Shown: positions 1-9,401, numbered from the stretch's first letter. The stretch is DNA of 64,000 nt from Bradyrhizobium campsiandrae (GCF_014529705.1 NZ_JAANIH010000003.1:1-64000), one strand, 5' to 3'. Numbers and translations are program-made. Notes: generated from the sequence alone by a model not told the origin.

Positions 1-286
1 CCTCGGTGCGATGATGCTCGATCTGGGCCTTGAGGATTTCGGCAGCGGTGGCGCGCGCGTTCATGCCTTGCTCGCGAGCCCAGACCCGCTGGACCTCCAA
101 ATCGTCGCCGTAAGCGAAGAACGCCCAATCGGCGCGCTGATCGATCGGCAGCAGGATGTGGCATCCGGCATGCCGGAACTGCTTGAAGACATCCATCTTG
201 GCAGCAAAGGTCGCGCAATTCCTGGTCAGGTCGCGAAGCCGCGCACGCATCCCGGGATAATACCTGCAGTTCTGGAAAAGCCTCAC
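1..286 (-). CDS. Glycosyltransferase-like protein, N-terminal part (cut by window edge)
   Basis: The minus strand is open from position 286 to the window edge and reads like the start of a real protein, with motifs YGDDLEVQRVWAREQG and EILKAQIEHHRTE. From memory this layout resembles the N-terminal part of a glycosyltransferase family found in surface-polysaccharide clusters; that is recognition, not a search. I chose the GTG at 284-286 because the product then begins VRLFQNCRYYPG, the usual kind of opening for this family. A later ATG near 250 is possible. There is no strong ribosome binding site. The gene lies 167 bases downstream of a same-strand flippase, which fits polysaccharide export. 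The C-terminus is missing. Confidence 0.5.
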   Translation of the reverse strand, partial: MRLFQNCRYYPGMRARLRDLTRNCATFAAKMDVFKQFRHAGCHILLPIDQRADWAFFAYGDDLEVQRVWAREQGMNARATAAEILKAQIEHHRTE

Positions 287-300
287 AAACGAGTCCGATT

Positions 301-370
301 GTCTTGGATGGGATGTCTTGGATGGGATGTCTTGGATGGGATGACCTGGATGAGATCACCTGGAGAGGAT
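301..370. repeat. 14-bp tandem repeat (three perfect, two degenerate copies)
   Basis: The 14-base unit GTCTTGGATGGGAT occurs three times perfectly at 301-314, 315-328 and 329-342. Two diverged copies follow at 343-356 and 357-370. The array fills the leader between the flippase stop and the proposed start of the glycosyltransferase-like gene, so copy-number change could alter that gene's 5' region. Confidence 0.85.
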
Positions 371-453
371 GATTTGGGGTGGTGTGGCCCGATCAGGGCA
401 GGTCGCCGGCACTCAACCGCCCGGATCGGTGAAGGTCAAGCAAAATCCGTGGG

Positions 454-2031
454 TTAGCGGGGGATAGCGGAGATCAATGTTTCCCGGAATCCCTTGATGA
501 TCAAAAGGCTTGCCGCCGCAGAGGCAAAGATCAGCCAAATCGCGCATTCGGCGAGGAAATGGATCAGTCCTGCCCCTGGCGCCAGCCACGCGGCAAGGAC
601 GCCTGCGCACCAGCCGGACAGCACGATGAAGGCGGAAACCAGGACGAGAAAGGCGGTGTGCCGAACAGGATGTTGCAGTGTCTGTCCCATGACCACGAAG
701 GCCAGCAGGCCGAGCTGAATGAGGATGTCGCTCGCGACGATGGCAACGGCGGTGCCGAGCGGTCCGAGCCAGGGCGTCAGGACAACGGACAGTGCCAGGA
801 ACACCACGAACTGCAGTCCCTTGCTCCGGATCAGGAGATTTCCGCGATTGCTATGGGTGGCGAAGGCGAGCGCCAGCCACGAGGGCGCAGCGGCGGCGGA
901 GCCAAGCAGCAGGACGACGGCAAGGGGTGCATCGTAGGGAATACTGCCGTGGGTCCAGAGGCTGAAGAAATCGCCCCAGAAGGGAAGGATGCCGGCCACG
1001 ATCAAGCTGGCAAGCACGGTCACGAAAACCGACCCCCTCGCATAGAGCCGGCTCAGGCCCTTGCGGTCCCCAGTTGCGTAGTCGTGACCGAGTTCGGCGG
1101 CCAGCGGCATCGCCAGTTGCAGACCGAGCCCGCGTACGAGGCTCGCGATGACGCGGGTCAGGGCCCATTGCGCCACCGCCACGCGATCGGCCACAAGCGC
1201 GGAGACCAACAGCACCGGCAGGTTCACAAGCGCGAGTTCAGTGAGGTTCGCAATCGAAAACGGAAGCGCTCGGCCGAACTGAGCAATGCTCCAGCGCAGC
1301 GAAGCGAATGAGAGGCGCGGCCGCACGGCGGCGGTGAGAAATGGAAACAGGCGTGGCGCATCGATCAGCAAGAAGCCGGCGAGGCAGATCTGCAGTGAGA
1401 CGAAGGCGATCGCGACCGCCAGCACGGTTCCGAACCACATCAACGCAATCAATTGCGCGATCTGCCCGAGCAGGAGCGAGACGTTCTGCGCCCAGATCGT
1501 CCGGCCATACTGGCCGCGCGCGCGGTAGAGGCCGGAAACGAGGTTCGAGGGCAAGGTCAGTAGCGTGCCGAGCGTAATGACGACAAAAGCGGAATCGAAC
1601 GAAGCCGTGTCGCGAAAGCCCAGCAGCACTGAGGGCTGGAGCAGTTGCGTGGCTGCAAGCAGCAATACGCTCAGCACCGCGACGAGCGTGACGTAGATCC
1701 GCAACATACGGGCGAAGTATCTTGCCGTGCGCCTATCGCAATCGGCGCGCGACCTGAATGCCAGAAAGCGGTTGATCGCGCGAAGCTGCAGTCCCGAATC
1801 CGCCACGACGACGAGGCCGCCCGCGGCATAGATCGCAAGCCACGCCGCGAGCAGGTCGCCGGTCCAGACATGCAGGAACGCCGGGATCAGCAGCAGTTGC
1901 TGGGTCAATCCCAGCGCCATCTGCACCAGATTCGCCGACCAGCCGTGAATGAGCCGGCGGGCACGCCCCCCAGCACCGATACCATCAGGACCATCGACCT
2001 TGCCGGGCGCGTCAGTCTGCGTGTCGGTCAA
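454..2031 (-). CDS. Polysaccharide/lipopolysaccharide flippase (Wzx-type, MATE/MVF fold)
   Basis: This 525-residue, strongly hydrophobic protein has about a dozen predicted membrane spans (for example LVQMALGLTQQLLLIPAFL and VFLALSVVLTPWLG). It fits the polysaccharide exporter families that flip lipid-linked sugar units across the inner membrane. The open frame extends upstream into the next gene, but I chose the TTG at 2029-2031 because an AAGGA lies six bases before it and because it avoids overlapping the upstream gene. The glycosyltransferase-like gene downstream on the same strand supports a role in surface glycan export. The exact substrate cannot be told from sequence. Confidence 0.8.
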   Translation of the reverse strand: MTDTQTDAPGKVDGPDGIGAGGRARRLIHGWSANLVQMALGLTQQLLLIPAFLHVWTGDLLAAWLAIYAAGGLVVVADSGLQLRAINRFLAFRSRADCDRRTARYFARMLRIYVTLVAVLSVLLLAATQLLQPSVLLGFRDTASFDSAFVVITLGTLLTLPSNLVSGLYRARGQYGRTIWAQNVSLLLGQIAQLIALMWFGTVLAVAIAFVSLQICLAGFLLIDAPRLFPFLTAAVRPRLSFASLRWSIAQFGRALPFSIANLTELALVNLPVLLVSALVADRVAVAQWALTRVIASLVRGLGLQLAMPLAAELGHDYATGDRKGLSRLYARGSVFVTVLASLIVAGILPFWGDFFSLWTHGSIPYDAPLAVVLLLGSAAAAPSWLALAFATHSNRGNLLIRSKGLQFVVFLALSVVLTPWLGPLGTAVAIVASDILIQLGLLAFVVMGQTLQHPVRHTAFLVLVSAFIVLSGWCAGVLAAWLAPGAGLIHFLAECAIWLIFASAAASLLIIKGFRETLISAIPR

Positions 2032-2140
2032 GCCGCATCCTTCTCGGCCATGTAAGCGTTGAAGTCGCGTCTTAAGGCGGTTGAACGGCTTAGGCAATGG
2101 CGCGCCGAATTCATCCCCGCCGCGCCGGCCGATGCCGCGC

Positions 2141-2833
2141 TCAGAGCCCGTCCGCCTCGCCGTTCTTCGGCGTGGAACGCGGCACAAAGGGAGCGAACGA
2201 GCTGCCGGCCGTGGTCGGCACCGTCAGCCTGCTGCCGCTGTCCGCGGGGGCGGCCGCAGGCGATCCCACGGGCGCGATTGTTCCGTCCGGCCGCTGGAGC
2301 GTCAGCACCTCGCTGCGATCGCCCTGCTTGAACGTCACCTCACGCGGCTGAACCGAGGTCAGCGACCAGCCGCCCAGCGCCTCGCCTTGCCGCATGCGGA
2401 CGACCTTCTGGTCGGCGCGGTTGACGAGGATCGCGATGGCATCCCCCTCGCCCACCACAGCCCCGACCAGCAGCAGCGGCGGCGGTTCGATCGGGTTTGG
2501 CGGGGACGCCGCCTGAACCTCCTCGACCGGGGCGGCCGCGACCGCGCGCGGCGGCGGTCGCCGCATGGCCGAGAAGATCGGTCGCTCCTGGGTTGCGGTC
2601 AGCGCCGACAGCGGCACCGACCACAGCGGATTGCCGCGCGGCGCCGGCCTGGCTGCAGCCGGAGCAGGTCCGGCAATCGGCCTCACCGCGCCGACATCGA
2701 CGCTCTCGGCGGGACTGCCGGCGACGTCGTCGGACAGGATGTCCAGGCGCGACGATGTCGCTGCCAATGCCGCGGCGGTGCCAAGCACCGCAGCCAACGC
2801 GGCCAGTCCCGTCGATCTCAGCCAGGCGGACAT
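2141..2833 (-). CDS. Type II secretion protein of GspC/GspN type
   Basis: The product is 230 residues, with one N-terminal membrane span (GLAALAAVLGTAAALAA, about 9-25) and a Pro/Ala-rich linker. A compact domain follows at about 75-180 (ERPIFSAMRRPPP, then LLVGAVVGEGDAIAILV and MRQGEALGGWSL). That C-terminal domain resembles the homology region of GspC and PilP, inner-membrane clamp proteins that bind the secretin. Rhizobial annotations often call such proteins GspN. It lies on the same strand as gspE-M but is cut off from gspM by the autotransporter, so it may be transcribed separately. A GGAAG lies just before the ATG at 2833. Confidence 0.7.
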   Translation of the reverse strand: MSAWLRSTGLAALAAVLGTAAALAATSSRLDILSDDVAGSPAESVDVGAVRPIAGPAPAAARPAPRGNPLWSVPLSALTATQERPIFSAMRRPPPRAVAAAPVEEVQAASPPNPIEPPPLLLVGAVVGEGDAIAILVNRADQKVVRMRQGEALGGWSLTSVQPREVTFKQGDRSEVLTLQRPDGTIAPVGSPAAAPADSGSRLTVPTTAGSSFAPFVPRSTPKNGEADGL

Positions 2834-3136
2834 CGCTGCTTCCCTTGCTGCCGGTCGCGCGCGGCAACCGTCCCAAGCTAAAGCCGATACGCCTCGCCTT
2901 CAACCCGCTCCCGGCCGCTCGGACCTTGCCTTCCGGTCCGCCCGTTGCAGTGCGTAAAAATGTTGCTTGACGGCCACGACGGCCGAAATAGCAACCGAAA
3001 CGAGCGGGAACTTGATGCAAATCGATGGCCGTTCATTGCCCCCGGTTGCGGCGCCGTGGAATCATGGCGCCGGGCGCGGCCTTCCCCTGCCTGCATTTGG
3101 CTGCACTGATTTGCTTTGGCGATTTGCGAAGGGCTC
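2834..3136. other. Divergent intergenic region between the GspC/N-like gene and the autotransporter
   Basis: This 303-base region lies between two divergently oriented starts and should hold both promoters. I see no convincing gene, strong hairpin or operator. A GAAGGG three bases before position 3137 is the likely ribosome binding site for the autotransporter. Confidence 0.4.
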
Positions 3137-6100
3137 ATGACCGGACCGACCATGGCGCGCGGAAGGATCGATCACCGGCTGCGCGCCGTCGCCCGGCATA
3201 CGCTGGCCACCCTGCTCGCGACCACCGCGCTCGGCGTCGTCGCGGCGCACGCCGTCGACGGCAGCTGGGTCGGCGGCACGTCCAACGAGTGGACGGACGG
3301 TACCAATTGGAGCTCGACGCCCGCCGTGCCGGACGGCACGGCGACCTTCTCGACCACCGGCCCGACCGCCGTCATCACCAGCGGCATCGTCAATATCGGC
3401 AACGTGATCTTCACCGCCGCGCCCAACGCGCCGGCCTATACCATCTCCACCGGCGACATCTTCGTGGTCAACGGCGCCGGCATCTTCAACAATTCGACCA
3501 ACACGCAGACCTTCACCGTCGGCGCCAGCATGGTGTTCCTGAACACGAGCAGCGCGAGCGCCGGCAGCAATGTCGTGACGTACAGCGTCAGCGGCGGCGC
3601 GATGAGCTTCAACGACAGCTCGACCGCCGGCACGGCGCAAATCGCCAATGGCGGCGACATCGAGTTCAACAACACCAGCAGCGCCGGCACCGCGACGATC
3701 GTCAACAACGCGGTGGTCAATTTCAACGACACCAGCTCGGCGAGCGGTTCCAGCATCACGAACGCTGCGACGGGCTTCGTGACCTTCAGCGGCTCCTCCA
3801 CCGCCGGCACCGCAGCGATCGACAACTCAGGATCGTTGAGCTTCACCGGCCTTTCGACCGCCGCCAGCTCCACCGTGACCACCCAGAGCGGCGGCATCAC
3901 GAGCTTCACCGGCACGGCGAGCGGCGGCAGCGCCCGCTTCATCACCAATGCCGGCGGCACGGTCGACATTTCGGGCCTGACCAACGGCGGCACGACGTCA
4001 GGCTCGATCGCGGGCGCCGGCAATTACGTGCTCGGCGCCAACACGCTCACCACCGGCAGCCTCAACACCTCGACCCAGGTCGACGGCGTGATCTCCGGCA
4101 GCGGCGGCGGGCTGACCAAGGTCGGCACCGGCACCCTGACGCTGACCGGCGCCAACACCTATACCGGCGCAACCACGATCTCGGCGGGAACGCTGGCGCT
4201 CTCGAATTCCGGCAGCATCGCCTCGTCGAGCGTCGTCACGGTGAATGCGACCTTCGACATCTCGGCGCTGACCCCGGCATTCGCCGCGATCACGACGCTC
4301 GGCGGCGCTTCGAGCGGCATCGTCAACATGGGCAGCAAGGGGCTGTTCATCACCAACGGCTCGACCGAGTTCGCCGGCGTGATCCAGGGCACCGGCGGGC
4401 TGGAGGTGTTCGGCGGAACGCAGACGCTCTCGGGCGTGAACACCTACTCCAACACCACCCAGATCGATGCCGGCGCGACGCTCGCGCTGAAGGGCAGCGG
4501 ATCGATTGCGAACTCGGCGAGCGTCACGTTCACGCCCGGCGCAGGCGGGACATTCGACATTTCGCAAACGACCTCCGGCGCGTCGGTGAACGCGCTGGTC
4601 TCCGCCACCGGTGGCAGCTTCGTTTCGCTGGGATCGAAGACGCTGACGATCACGGGCGGCAGCCTTTACGGCGGCGTGATCCAGGATGGCGGCATCGCAG
4701 GCGGCGCCGGCGGCAATCTCGTCATCGCAAACGGCGCCACGCAGCAGCTCTACGGGACCAACACCTACACCGGCACCACGACCATCGCCGCGGGCGGCCA
4801 GCTCGATCTCATCAATTCGGCCGGCAGCAACGGCAGCATCGCGACTTCGAGCAACGTCATCGCCAACGGCCTCTTCGACATCTCGGCCCTGACCGCCGGC
4901 TCTTCCATCAGATCGCTGTCGGGCTCGGGCAACGTCAATCTCGGCGCCAACACGCTGAGCATCACCAACGGCAACGGCACCTTTGCGGGCATCATCGGCG
5001 GTGCGGGCGGCGGCCTGACCATGGCCGGCGGTACGGAGATCCTGACCGGCGCCAGCACCTACACCGGCGCCACCACCGTGAACGGCGGCAGGCTGGAGGT
5101 GGACGGCTCGATTCTGAGCGCCAGCACCGTCAATGCCGGCGGCACGCTCGCAGGCACCGGCGCGGTCGGTAACGTCGCAGTGACCGGCGGCACGCTCGCG
5201 CCAGGCAGCACGGCCAATCCGTTCGCGCCGCTGACGATCAACGGATCCCTCAGCTTCACCGCCGCCTCGACCTATCTGGTGGAGGTCTCCTCCACCAGCG
5301 CGAGCCGCGCCAATGTCACGGGCGCCGCGACGCTCGGCGGCGCGAGCGTGAGCGCGGTGTTCGGCTCCGGCACCGTCAAGAAGCAGTACACGATCCTGAC
5401 CGCGGCCGGCGGCCTCGGCGGCAGCACCTTCAATCCGACCGTCGTCTCCAACATCCCCTCGATCAACGCGAGCCTGAGCTACGACGCCAACGACGTCTTC
5501 CTCAATATCGGCATCAACTTCGCGCCGGCCGGCGGCGGCCTCACCGTCAACCAGCAGAATGTCGCGAACACGCTGGCCAATTTCTTCAACACCACCGGCG
5601 GCATTCCCGCCGCCTTCGCCGCGCTGACGCCTGCGGGGCTGACCACCGTCTCGGGCGAACTCGGCAGCGGAATCATCCAGGCCGCGATCAACGCCGACGG
5701 CCAGTTCATGAACCTGATGCTCGACCCGACGGTGGTCGGCCGCTCCGCCGGGTTCGCCAAGGCCGGCAGCGTGGCGCAATTCGCCGACAGCGACGAAGCG
5801 GCCGCCTATGCCGCGATGCGGCTCGCCAACGCCAGCGAGCGCGAGGCCTATGCGATGGCGAGGAAGGCGCCCTCGCTGCTGTCCGCGCAGCCGAGCAGCC
5901 GCTGGAGCGTCTGGGCCGCCGGCTATGGCGGGGCGGCCGAGGTCGGCGGCAACGCCACGGTCGGCTCGCAGGACCTCACCGCGCGCGTCTGGGGCGGCGC
6001 GGCCGGCGCCGACTACAGAGTCTCGCTGGACACGCTGGTCGGCTTCTCGCTGGGCGGTGGCGGGCTGAACTACTCCCTCGCCAATGCGATGGGCGCGGGC

Positions 6101-6733
6101 TCCGCCGACCTGTTCCAGGCCGGACTCTATGGCCGGCACAATTTCGGCCCGGCCTATGTCGCCGCCGCGCTCGCCTATGGCTGGCACGACGTCACCACCA
6201 ACCGCGCCGTCATCGGCGCCGACCAGCTCCAGGGCCGCTTCAAGGCCGATACCTTCTCGGCCCGCTTCGAGGGCGGCTATCGCTTCGCGACGCCTTTGAT
6301 CGGCATCACGCCTTACGCGGCGGCGCAGGTGACAAACTTCAACCTGCCCAACTATTCCGAAGTCAGCCTCAATGGCGGCGGGCTGTTCGCGCTGAACTAC
6401 GCTTCGCAGTCCATCACCGACACGCGCTCCGAGCTTGGCCTGCGCACCGACAAATCCTATGCGATGCAGAACGGCGTGCTGACCTTGCGCGGCCGCGCCG
6501 CCTGGGCGCACGACTACAATCCGAGCCGCGCCGTCACCGCGTTGTTCCAGACCCTGCCCGGCACCAGCTTCGTCGTGAGCGGCGCCAGGGTCGACGCCGA
6601 TTCCGCGCTTCTGAGCGCCGGCGCCGAGATGAAATGGCTGAACGGCTTCTCGATCGCCGGCACGTTCGACGGCGAATTCTCCGGCAACGTCACCAGCTAT
6701 TCCGGCAAGGGCGTGTTCAAATATAGCTGGTAA
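3137..6733 (+). CDS. Type V autotransporter with autotransporter-associated beta-strand repeats
   Basis: The 1198-residue protein has a long signal peptide (ending near ALGVVAAHA, about residue 40). A Gly/Ser/Thr/Asn-rich passenger carries several autotransporter-associated repeats (GTGTLTLTGANTYTGAT, GVNTYSNTTQIDAG, GTNTYTGTTTIAAG, GASTYTGATTVNGG), as expected for a parallel beta-helix. From about residue 915 there is a C-terminal barrel domain (WSVWAAGYGG onward) that ends in FKYSW, an aromatic terminus suited to Bam-dependent insertion. Such proteins expose or release adhesive or biofilm-related passengers; no catalytic motif is visible. The ATG at 3137 was preferred over an upstream in-frame TTG at 3116. 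It separates gspM from the GspC/N-like gene on the opposite strand. Confidence 0.9.
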   Translation: MTGPTMARGRIDHRLRAVARHTLATLLATTALGVVAAHAVDGSWVGGTSNEWTDGTNWSSTPAVPDGTATFSTTGPTAVITSGIVNIGNVIFTAAPNAPAYTISTGDIFVVNGAGIFNNSTNTQTFTVGASMVFLNTSSASAGSNVVTYSVSGGAMSFNDSSTAGTAQIANGGDIEFNNTSSAGTATIVNNAVVNFNDTSSASGSSITNAATGFVTFSGSSTAGTAAIDNSGSLSFTGLSTAASSTVTTQSGGITSFTGTASGGSARFITNAGGTVDISGLTNGGTTSGSIAGAGNYVLGANTLTTGSLNTSTQVDGVISGSGGGLTKVGTGTLTLTGANTYTGATTISAGTLALSNSGSIASSSVVTVNATFDISALTPAFAAITTLGGASSGIVNMGSKGLFITNGSTEFAGVIQGTGGLEVFGGTQTLSGVNTYSNTTQIDAGATLALKGSGSIANSASVTFTPGAGGTFDISQTTSGASVNALVSATGGSFVSLGSKTLTITGGSLYGGVIQDGGIAGGAGGNLVIANGATQQLYGTNTYTGTTTIAAGGQLDLINSAGSNGSIATSSNVIANGLFDISALTAGSSIRSLSGSGNVNLGANTLSITNGNGTFAGIIGGAGGGLTMAGGTEILTGASTYTGATTVNGGRLEVDGSILSASTVNAGGTLAGTGAVGNVAVTGGTLAPGSTANPFAPLTINGSLSFTAASTYLVEVSSTSASRANVTGAATLGGASVSAVFGSGTVKKQYTILTAAGGLGGSTFNPTVVSNIPSINASLSYDANDVFLNIGINFAPAGGGLTVNQQNVANTLANFFNTTGGIPAAFAALTPAGLTTVSGELGSGIIQAAINADGQFMNLMLDPTVVGRSAGFAKAGSVAQFADSDEAAAYAAMRLANASEREAYAMARKAPSLLSAQPSSRWSVWAAGYGGAAEVGGNATVGSQDLTARVWGGAAGADYRVSLDTLVGFSLGGGGLNYSLANAMGAGSADLFQAGLYGRHNFGPAYVAAALAYGWHDVTTNRAVIGADQLQGRFKADTFSARFEGGYRFATPLIGITPYAAAQVTNFNLPNYSEVSLNGGGLFALNYASQSITDTRSELGLRTDKSYAMQNGVLTLRGRAAWAHDYNPSRAVTALFQTLPGTSFVVSGARVDADSALLSAGAEMKWLNGFSIAGTFDGEFSGNVTSYSGKGVFKYSW

Positions 6734-6734
6734 G

Positions 6735-6846
6735 CATGATCCGGACCCGAAGGGCCGCGTTAGCGCGAAGTGTGCAGCGGTTGTCCGAAAAGATCGCGCT
6801 CAAACAATAACGCGATGACGATTCATCCTGATCTCATCGCGCTTTG
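6735..6846. repeat. Dispersed intergenic palindromic repeat of Bradyrhizobium type
   Basis: The interval between the convergent autotransporter and gspM contains GCATGATCCGGA, TCCGAAAAGATC, CAAACAATAA and a perfect 8-base inverted repeat, CGCGATGA (6811-6818) with TCATCGCG (6834-6841). I recognise this combination as a common dispersed intergenic repeat of Bradyrhizobium and Rhodopseudomonas genomes. It may form a hairpin between the two gene ends, but there is no U-tract to call a terminator. Confidence 0.6.
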
Positions 6847-6851
6847 GCGAC

Positions 6852-7445
6852 CTATTTCCCCGCCTGCCACTGGCCGGAGACGCCCAGGATCACCCTGACG
6901 CGACCGGGGCCAGCCTCGTTCTGCGCGGTGGCCTGCGGCACCTGGACATCGAGCTGATCGACGAACAGGAACGGCATGCCGGCTTCGAGATCGTAGAGCA
7001 CCTTTTGCAGCGCGGGCTGGTCCAGCTCGCAGCTGACGACGAGACCGACGAAGCCGTCCTTGGTCTGCGCGCCCGACACGTCGACCTGCGAGGACTGCAC
7101 CGAGCCGCCCTGACTGCCGACCGCGGCCGCAACCCGCTGCAGCAGATTGGCGCCCGCCACCGTCACCGTCGGCCCTTCCAGGAAGGGCGTGCCGGGATGC
7201 TCGGCCGAAAGCACCGCGGCATTCTTGGCGGCCCCCTTGCGGCCGCGCAGCTGGTCGAGCAGGTCGGAGGTCTGCGCCAGGGCCTGGCGGTGGGCGATCA
7301 CGTCGGCCATCGACAGGCCCGCCATCAGAAGCAGCCCGCCCGTCACCGTGAGGTAGAGCATGACTGCGATCAGCGGCGAAGAGGTCAACCACCGCGCGGC
7401 CGTGGTCTCGCTCGCCATCCCACCACTGCTCTTGCTGCTGCTCAT
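6852..7445 (-). CDS. gspM: Type II secretion system protein GspM
   Basis: The protein is 197 residues with a short cytoplasmic tail, one membrane span (LIAVMLYLTVTGGLLLMAGLS, about 25-45), a coiled segment and a ferredoxin-like periplasmic domain. This is the GspM layout; the protein partners GspL in the inner-membrane platform. The ATG overlaps the gspL stop in a TGA/ATG arrangement, indicating translational coupling. It is the last gene of the continuous gspE-M run. Sequence similarity within GspM is always low, so the assignment rests on size, topology and position. Confidence 0.85.
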   Translation of the reverse strand: MSSSKSSGGMASETTAARWLTSSPLIAVMLYLTVTGGLLLMAGLSMADVIAHRQALAQTSDLLDQLRGRKGAAKNAAVLSAEHPGTPFLEGPTVTVAGANLLQRVAAAVGSQGGSVQSSQVDVSGAQTKDGFVGLVVSCELDQPALQKVLYDLEAGMPFLFVDQLDVQVPQATAQNEAGPGRVRVILGVSGQWQAGK

Positions 7446-8479
7446 GGCGCGTTCCTCGCCACGATCTGCGCCTCGATGTGGAAGCGCTCGCCGGGATCCG
7501 AGGGAGTGCGCGTTGTCGGGGCGTAGAAGGTGGCGCGGGTGAAATGCTGGGACTGCTCGATCAGCGGGATCAGCGAGGGCGCATCGCGGGTGATGCCTGA
7601 TATCTGGAGCTTGTTGCCGGCCAGATGCATCTCGGTGACGAAGGTGTGGTCGGGCAGGAGACGGCTCAGCGATTCCAGCACGATCACGCTCGCCGGCGTG
7701 TCGTATTTGCGCCGCTCCAGCAGCGCCAGCGGCGAACGCTCGCCGCCTTCGACACCGCGGATCGCGGCGCGGCGCTGGGTGATCTGTCGTGCGAGCTCGC
7801 TCTCCTGCGCGCTCAGGCTGTCGGCGAGATAGCCCGCGATGACCGAGCCGAGAACGGCCGCGATCGCGGCAACGGCCAGCACCGCTTGCAGCGTTCGGCT
7901 GAGCCGCACCGGATCGATCGCGCCGCGCGATTTCTGCTCGAACACTTTGATGCGCCCGCCTTCAGGCGCTTCGGTCAGAACCGCGATCGCGGACGGATGC
8001 AGGCCGGACAGAGCCTCGACATAGCCTGTCGCGAGCCGGCGTGGCGCGGCCGCGATCATCGTGGTGATGCTCTCGCGGCCCTGCGCCACCGGCGCGCTGC
8101 AACCGAACACGGCTTCGCCCGCGCTCCAGGGCGTCAGCCGGTCGATCTGCGCCCGCACGATGCCCTCGAGGAAATCGGCCGCACGCATCGGCAGCTCCAG
8201 CGGTCGGAACAGAAAGCGCGCCGGCCGCAGCACGATCTCGACGCGGCAGCCAAGGACGACCGGCGCAAGATCGGCGCCGGCGAACTTGCCGTCCTCGAAC
8301 ACAATCGCCGTCGGAGCGCCCTCCGTCTTTGCGGCCTCCAGCGCGAACGCGCCGGTCTCGCCCTCGACCAGCCGCACCAGGCGTGGCCGCACCATCCGCT
8401 CCAGGCCGGCAACCGCGGCGTCCGCCACCGTACCGGTCCAGGCATCGAAAATGGCGCGAAGCGTGCCGAGCGAACTCAT
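7442..8479 (-). CDS. gspL: Type II secretion system protein GspL
   Basis: The 345-residue protein has an N-terminal cytoplasmic part of about 210 residues (LELPMRAADFLEGIVRAQID), one membrane span (LAVAAIAAVLGSVIAGYL) and a PilN-like periplasmic part ending in FHIEAQIVARNAP. GspL links the GspE ATPase to the inner-membrane platform. I chose the ATG at 8477-8479, which lies one base after the gspK stop, rather than an upstream start that would overlap gspK. It overlaps gspM by four bases. Confidence 0.88.
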   Translation of the reverse strand: MSSLGTLRAIFDAWTGTVADAAVAGLERMVRPRLVRLVEGETGAFALEAAKTEGAPTAIVFEDGKFAGADLAPVVLGCRVEIVLRPARFLFRPLELPMRAADFLEGIVRAQIDRLTPWSAGEAVFGCSAPVAQGRESITTMIAAAPRRLATGYVEALSGLHPSAIAVLTEAPEGGRIKVFEQKSRGAIDPVRLSRTLQAVLAVAAIAAVLGSVIAGYLADSLSAQESELARQITQRRAAIRGVEGGERSPLALLERRKYDTPASVIVLESLSRLLPDHTFVTEMHLAGNKLQISGITRDAPSLIPLIEQSQHFTRATFYAPTTRTPSDPGERFHIEAQIVARNAP

Positions 8480-8480
8480 C

Positions 8481-9389
8481 TCACAGGGGCTTTCCGGCCG
8501 AGCCGTCGAACGCATTGTGCCACGACAAGACACGATAGGGTTCATCGCCGTTTTCGAGAAGCAGGATCACGATCTCGGCCGAGCTCTGCCGGCGCGACGG
8601 CGCCTCGGCGGTCACGTTGACCCGATAGGCCTTCGAGCCCTCGATCGTCGCGCTGGCGCTGCCGGCAAGCCCGATCAGGGACCGCCGGTCCACATTGGGA
8701 TCGACCCGGTCGCGCAGCAGCCGCTGCAGATTTTGCGGCGTCATGTCCGGCAGCGCCGCCACCACCTGAGGCGCAGCGTCCACCACGTTCACGGTGCGCA
8801 TGTTGCTGAACACGGTGACGAAGGGCAGCACCCGCTCGATCACGACAGGCGGGATGCCGCGCACCAGCCACAGCTCGTCGCTGTGGGGAAACGGCGCATG
8901 GCGCGGCAAATAGGGCGCGCCGAGCGTGCGATAGAAGGAATCCTCCGGATTCTCCAGGCCTGGCTCGGTCGACGACCGCCACGCCAGGATCCGATCGGCG
9001 TAGTCAGACGCATCCGCCGCGGAGACGCCCAGCCCGACCATCAGGCCCGCGAGCACGGCCTTCGGCGCCATGTTGAGATCGATCCGCGCAGCCTCCGAGC
9101 GGAAGGTCACGGCCACCCGGCCAGCTCCGATACGGGCATTGAAGGTGCCGCTGGTCGGGCGCGTCGCCTCGTTCTGTGCGGTCAGCCGATAGGCCGCGAG
9201 CTCGATGCCGGCGTTCGTCAGGGCATCGGCCTGCAAGTGGTCGGTGTTGACCGCGACGGTGGCCGCCGAGTTGGTGACATAGGTCAGGTAGATCAGTGCG
9301 AGCCCGGCCAGCGCAGCCAGCATCCAGAGCACCACGACGACGATGAAGCCGCGCTCGCTGCGTGCATGGAGGAGACGATGCGGCGGCAT
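8481..9389 (-). CDS. gspK: Type II secretion minor pseudopilin GspK
   Basis: The 302-residue protein begins with a short leader and a type III signal-like hydrophobic segment (SERGFIVVVVLWMLAALAGL), followed by a large globular part typical of GspK, the tip pseudopilin (DLNMAPKAVLAGLM, WRSSTEPGLENPEDSFY, LWLVRGIPP). The Gly-Phe cleavage site is present. The frame is open far upstream through a palindromic repeat, but MPPHRLLHARSERGF is the natural start. The ATG at 9387-9389 is preceded by GGGAG lying at the edge of that repeat, which may therefore supply the ribosome binding site. Confidence 0.9.
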   Translation of the reverse strand: MPPHRLLHARSERGFIVVVVLWMLAALAGLALIYLTYVTNSAATVAVNTDHLQADALTNAGIELAAYRLTAQNEATRPTSGTFNARIGAGRVAVTFRSEAARIDLNMAPKAVLAGLMVGLGVSAADASDYADRILAWRSSTEPGLENPEDSFYRTLGAPYLPRHAPFPHSDELWLVRGIPPVVIERVLPFVTVFSNMRTVNVVDAAPQVVAALPDMTPQNLQRLLRDRVDPNVDRRSLIGLAGSASATIEGSKAYRVNVTAEAPSRRQSSAEIVILLLENGDEPYRVLSWHNAFDGSAGKPL

Positions 9390-9401
9390 CGGCACTCGGC
9401 T

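Noticed and set aside
11..457. A plus-strand frame of 148 codons at the left edge
   Set aside because: It crosses the tandem repeat and has no recognisable features, while the minus strand encodes a glycosyltransferase-like sequence over 1-286.
3998..6511. A long open frame antisense to the autotransporter, and further long frames inside other genes
   Set aside because: They consist of low-complexity Arg/Gly/Ala/His-rich sequence, typical of shadow frames in GC-rich genes. The plus-strand autotransporter has clear domains and a signal peptide.
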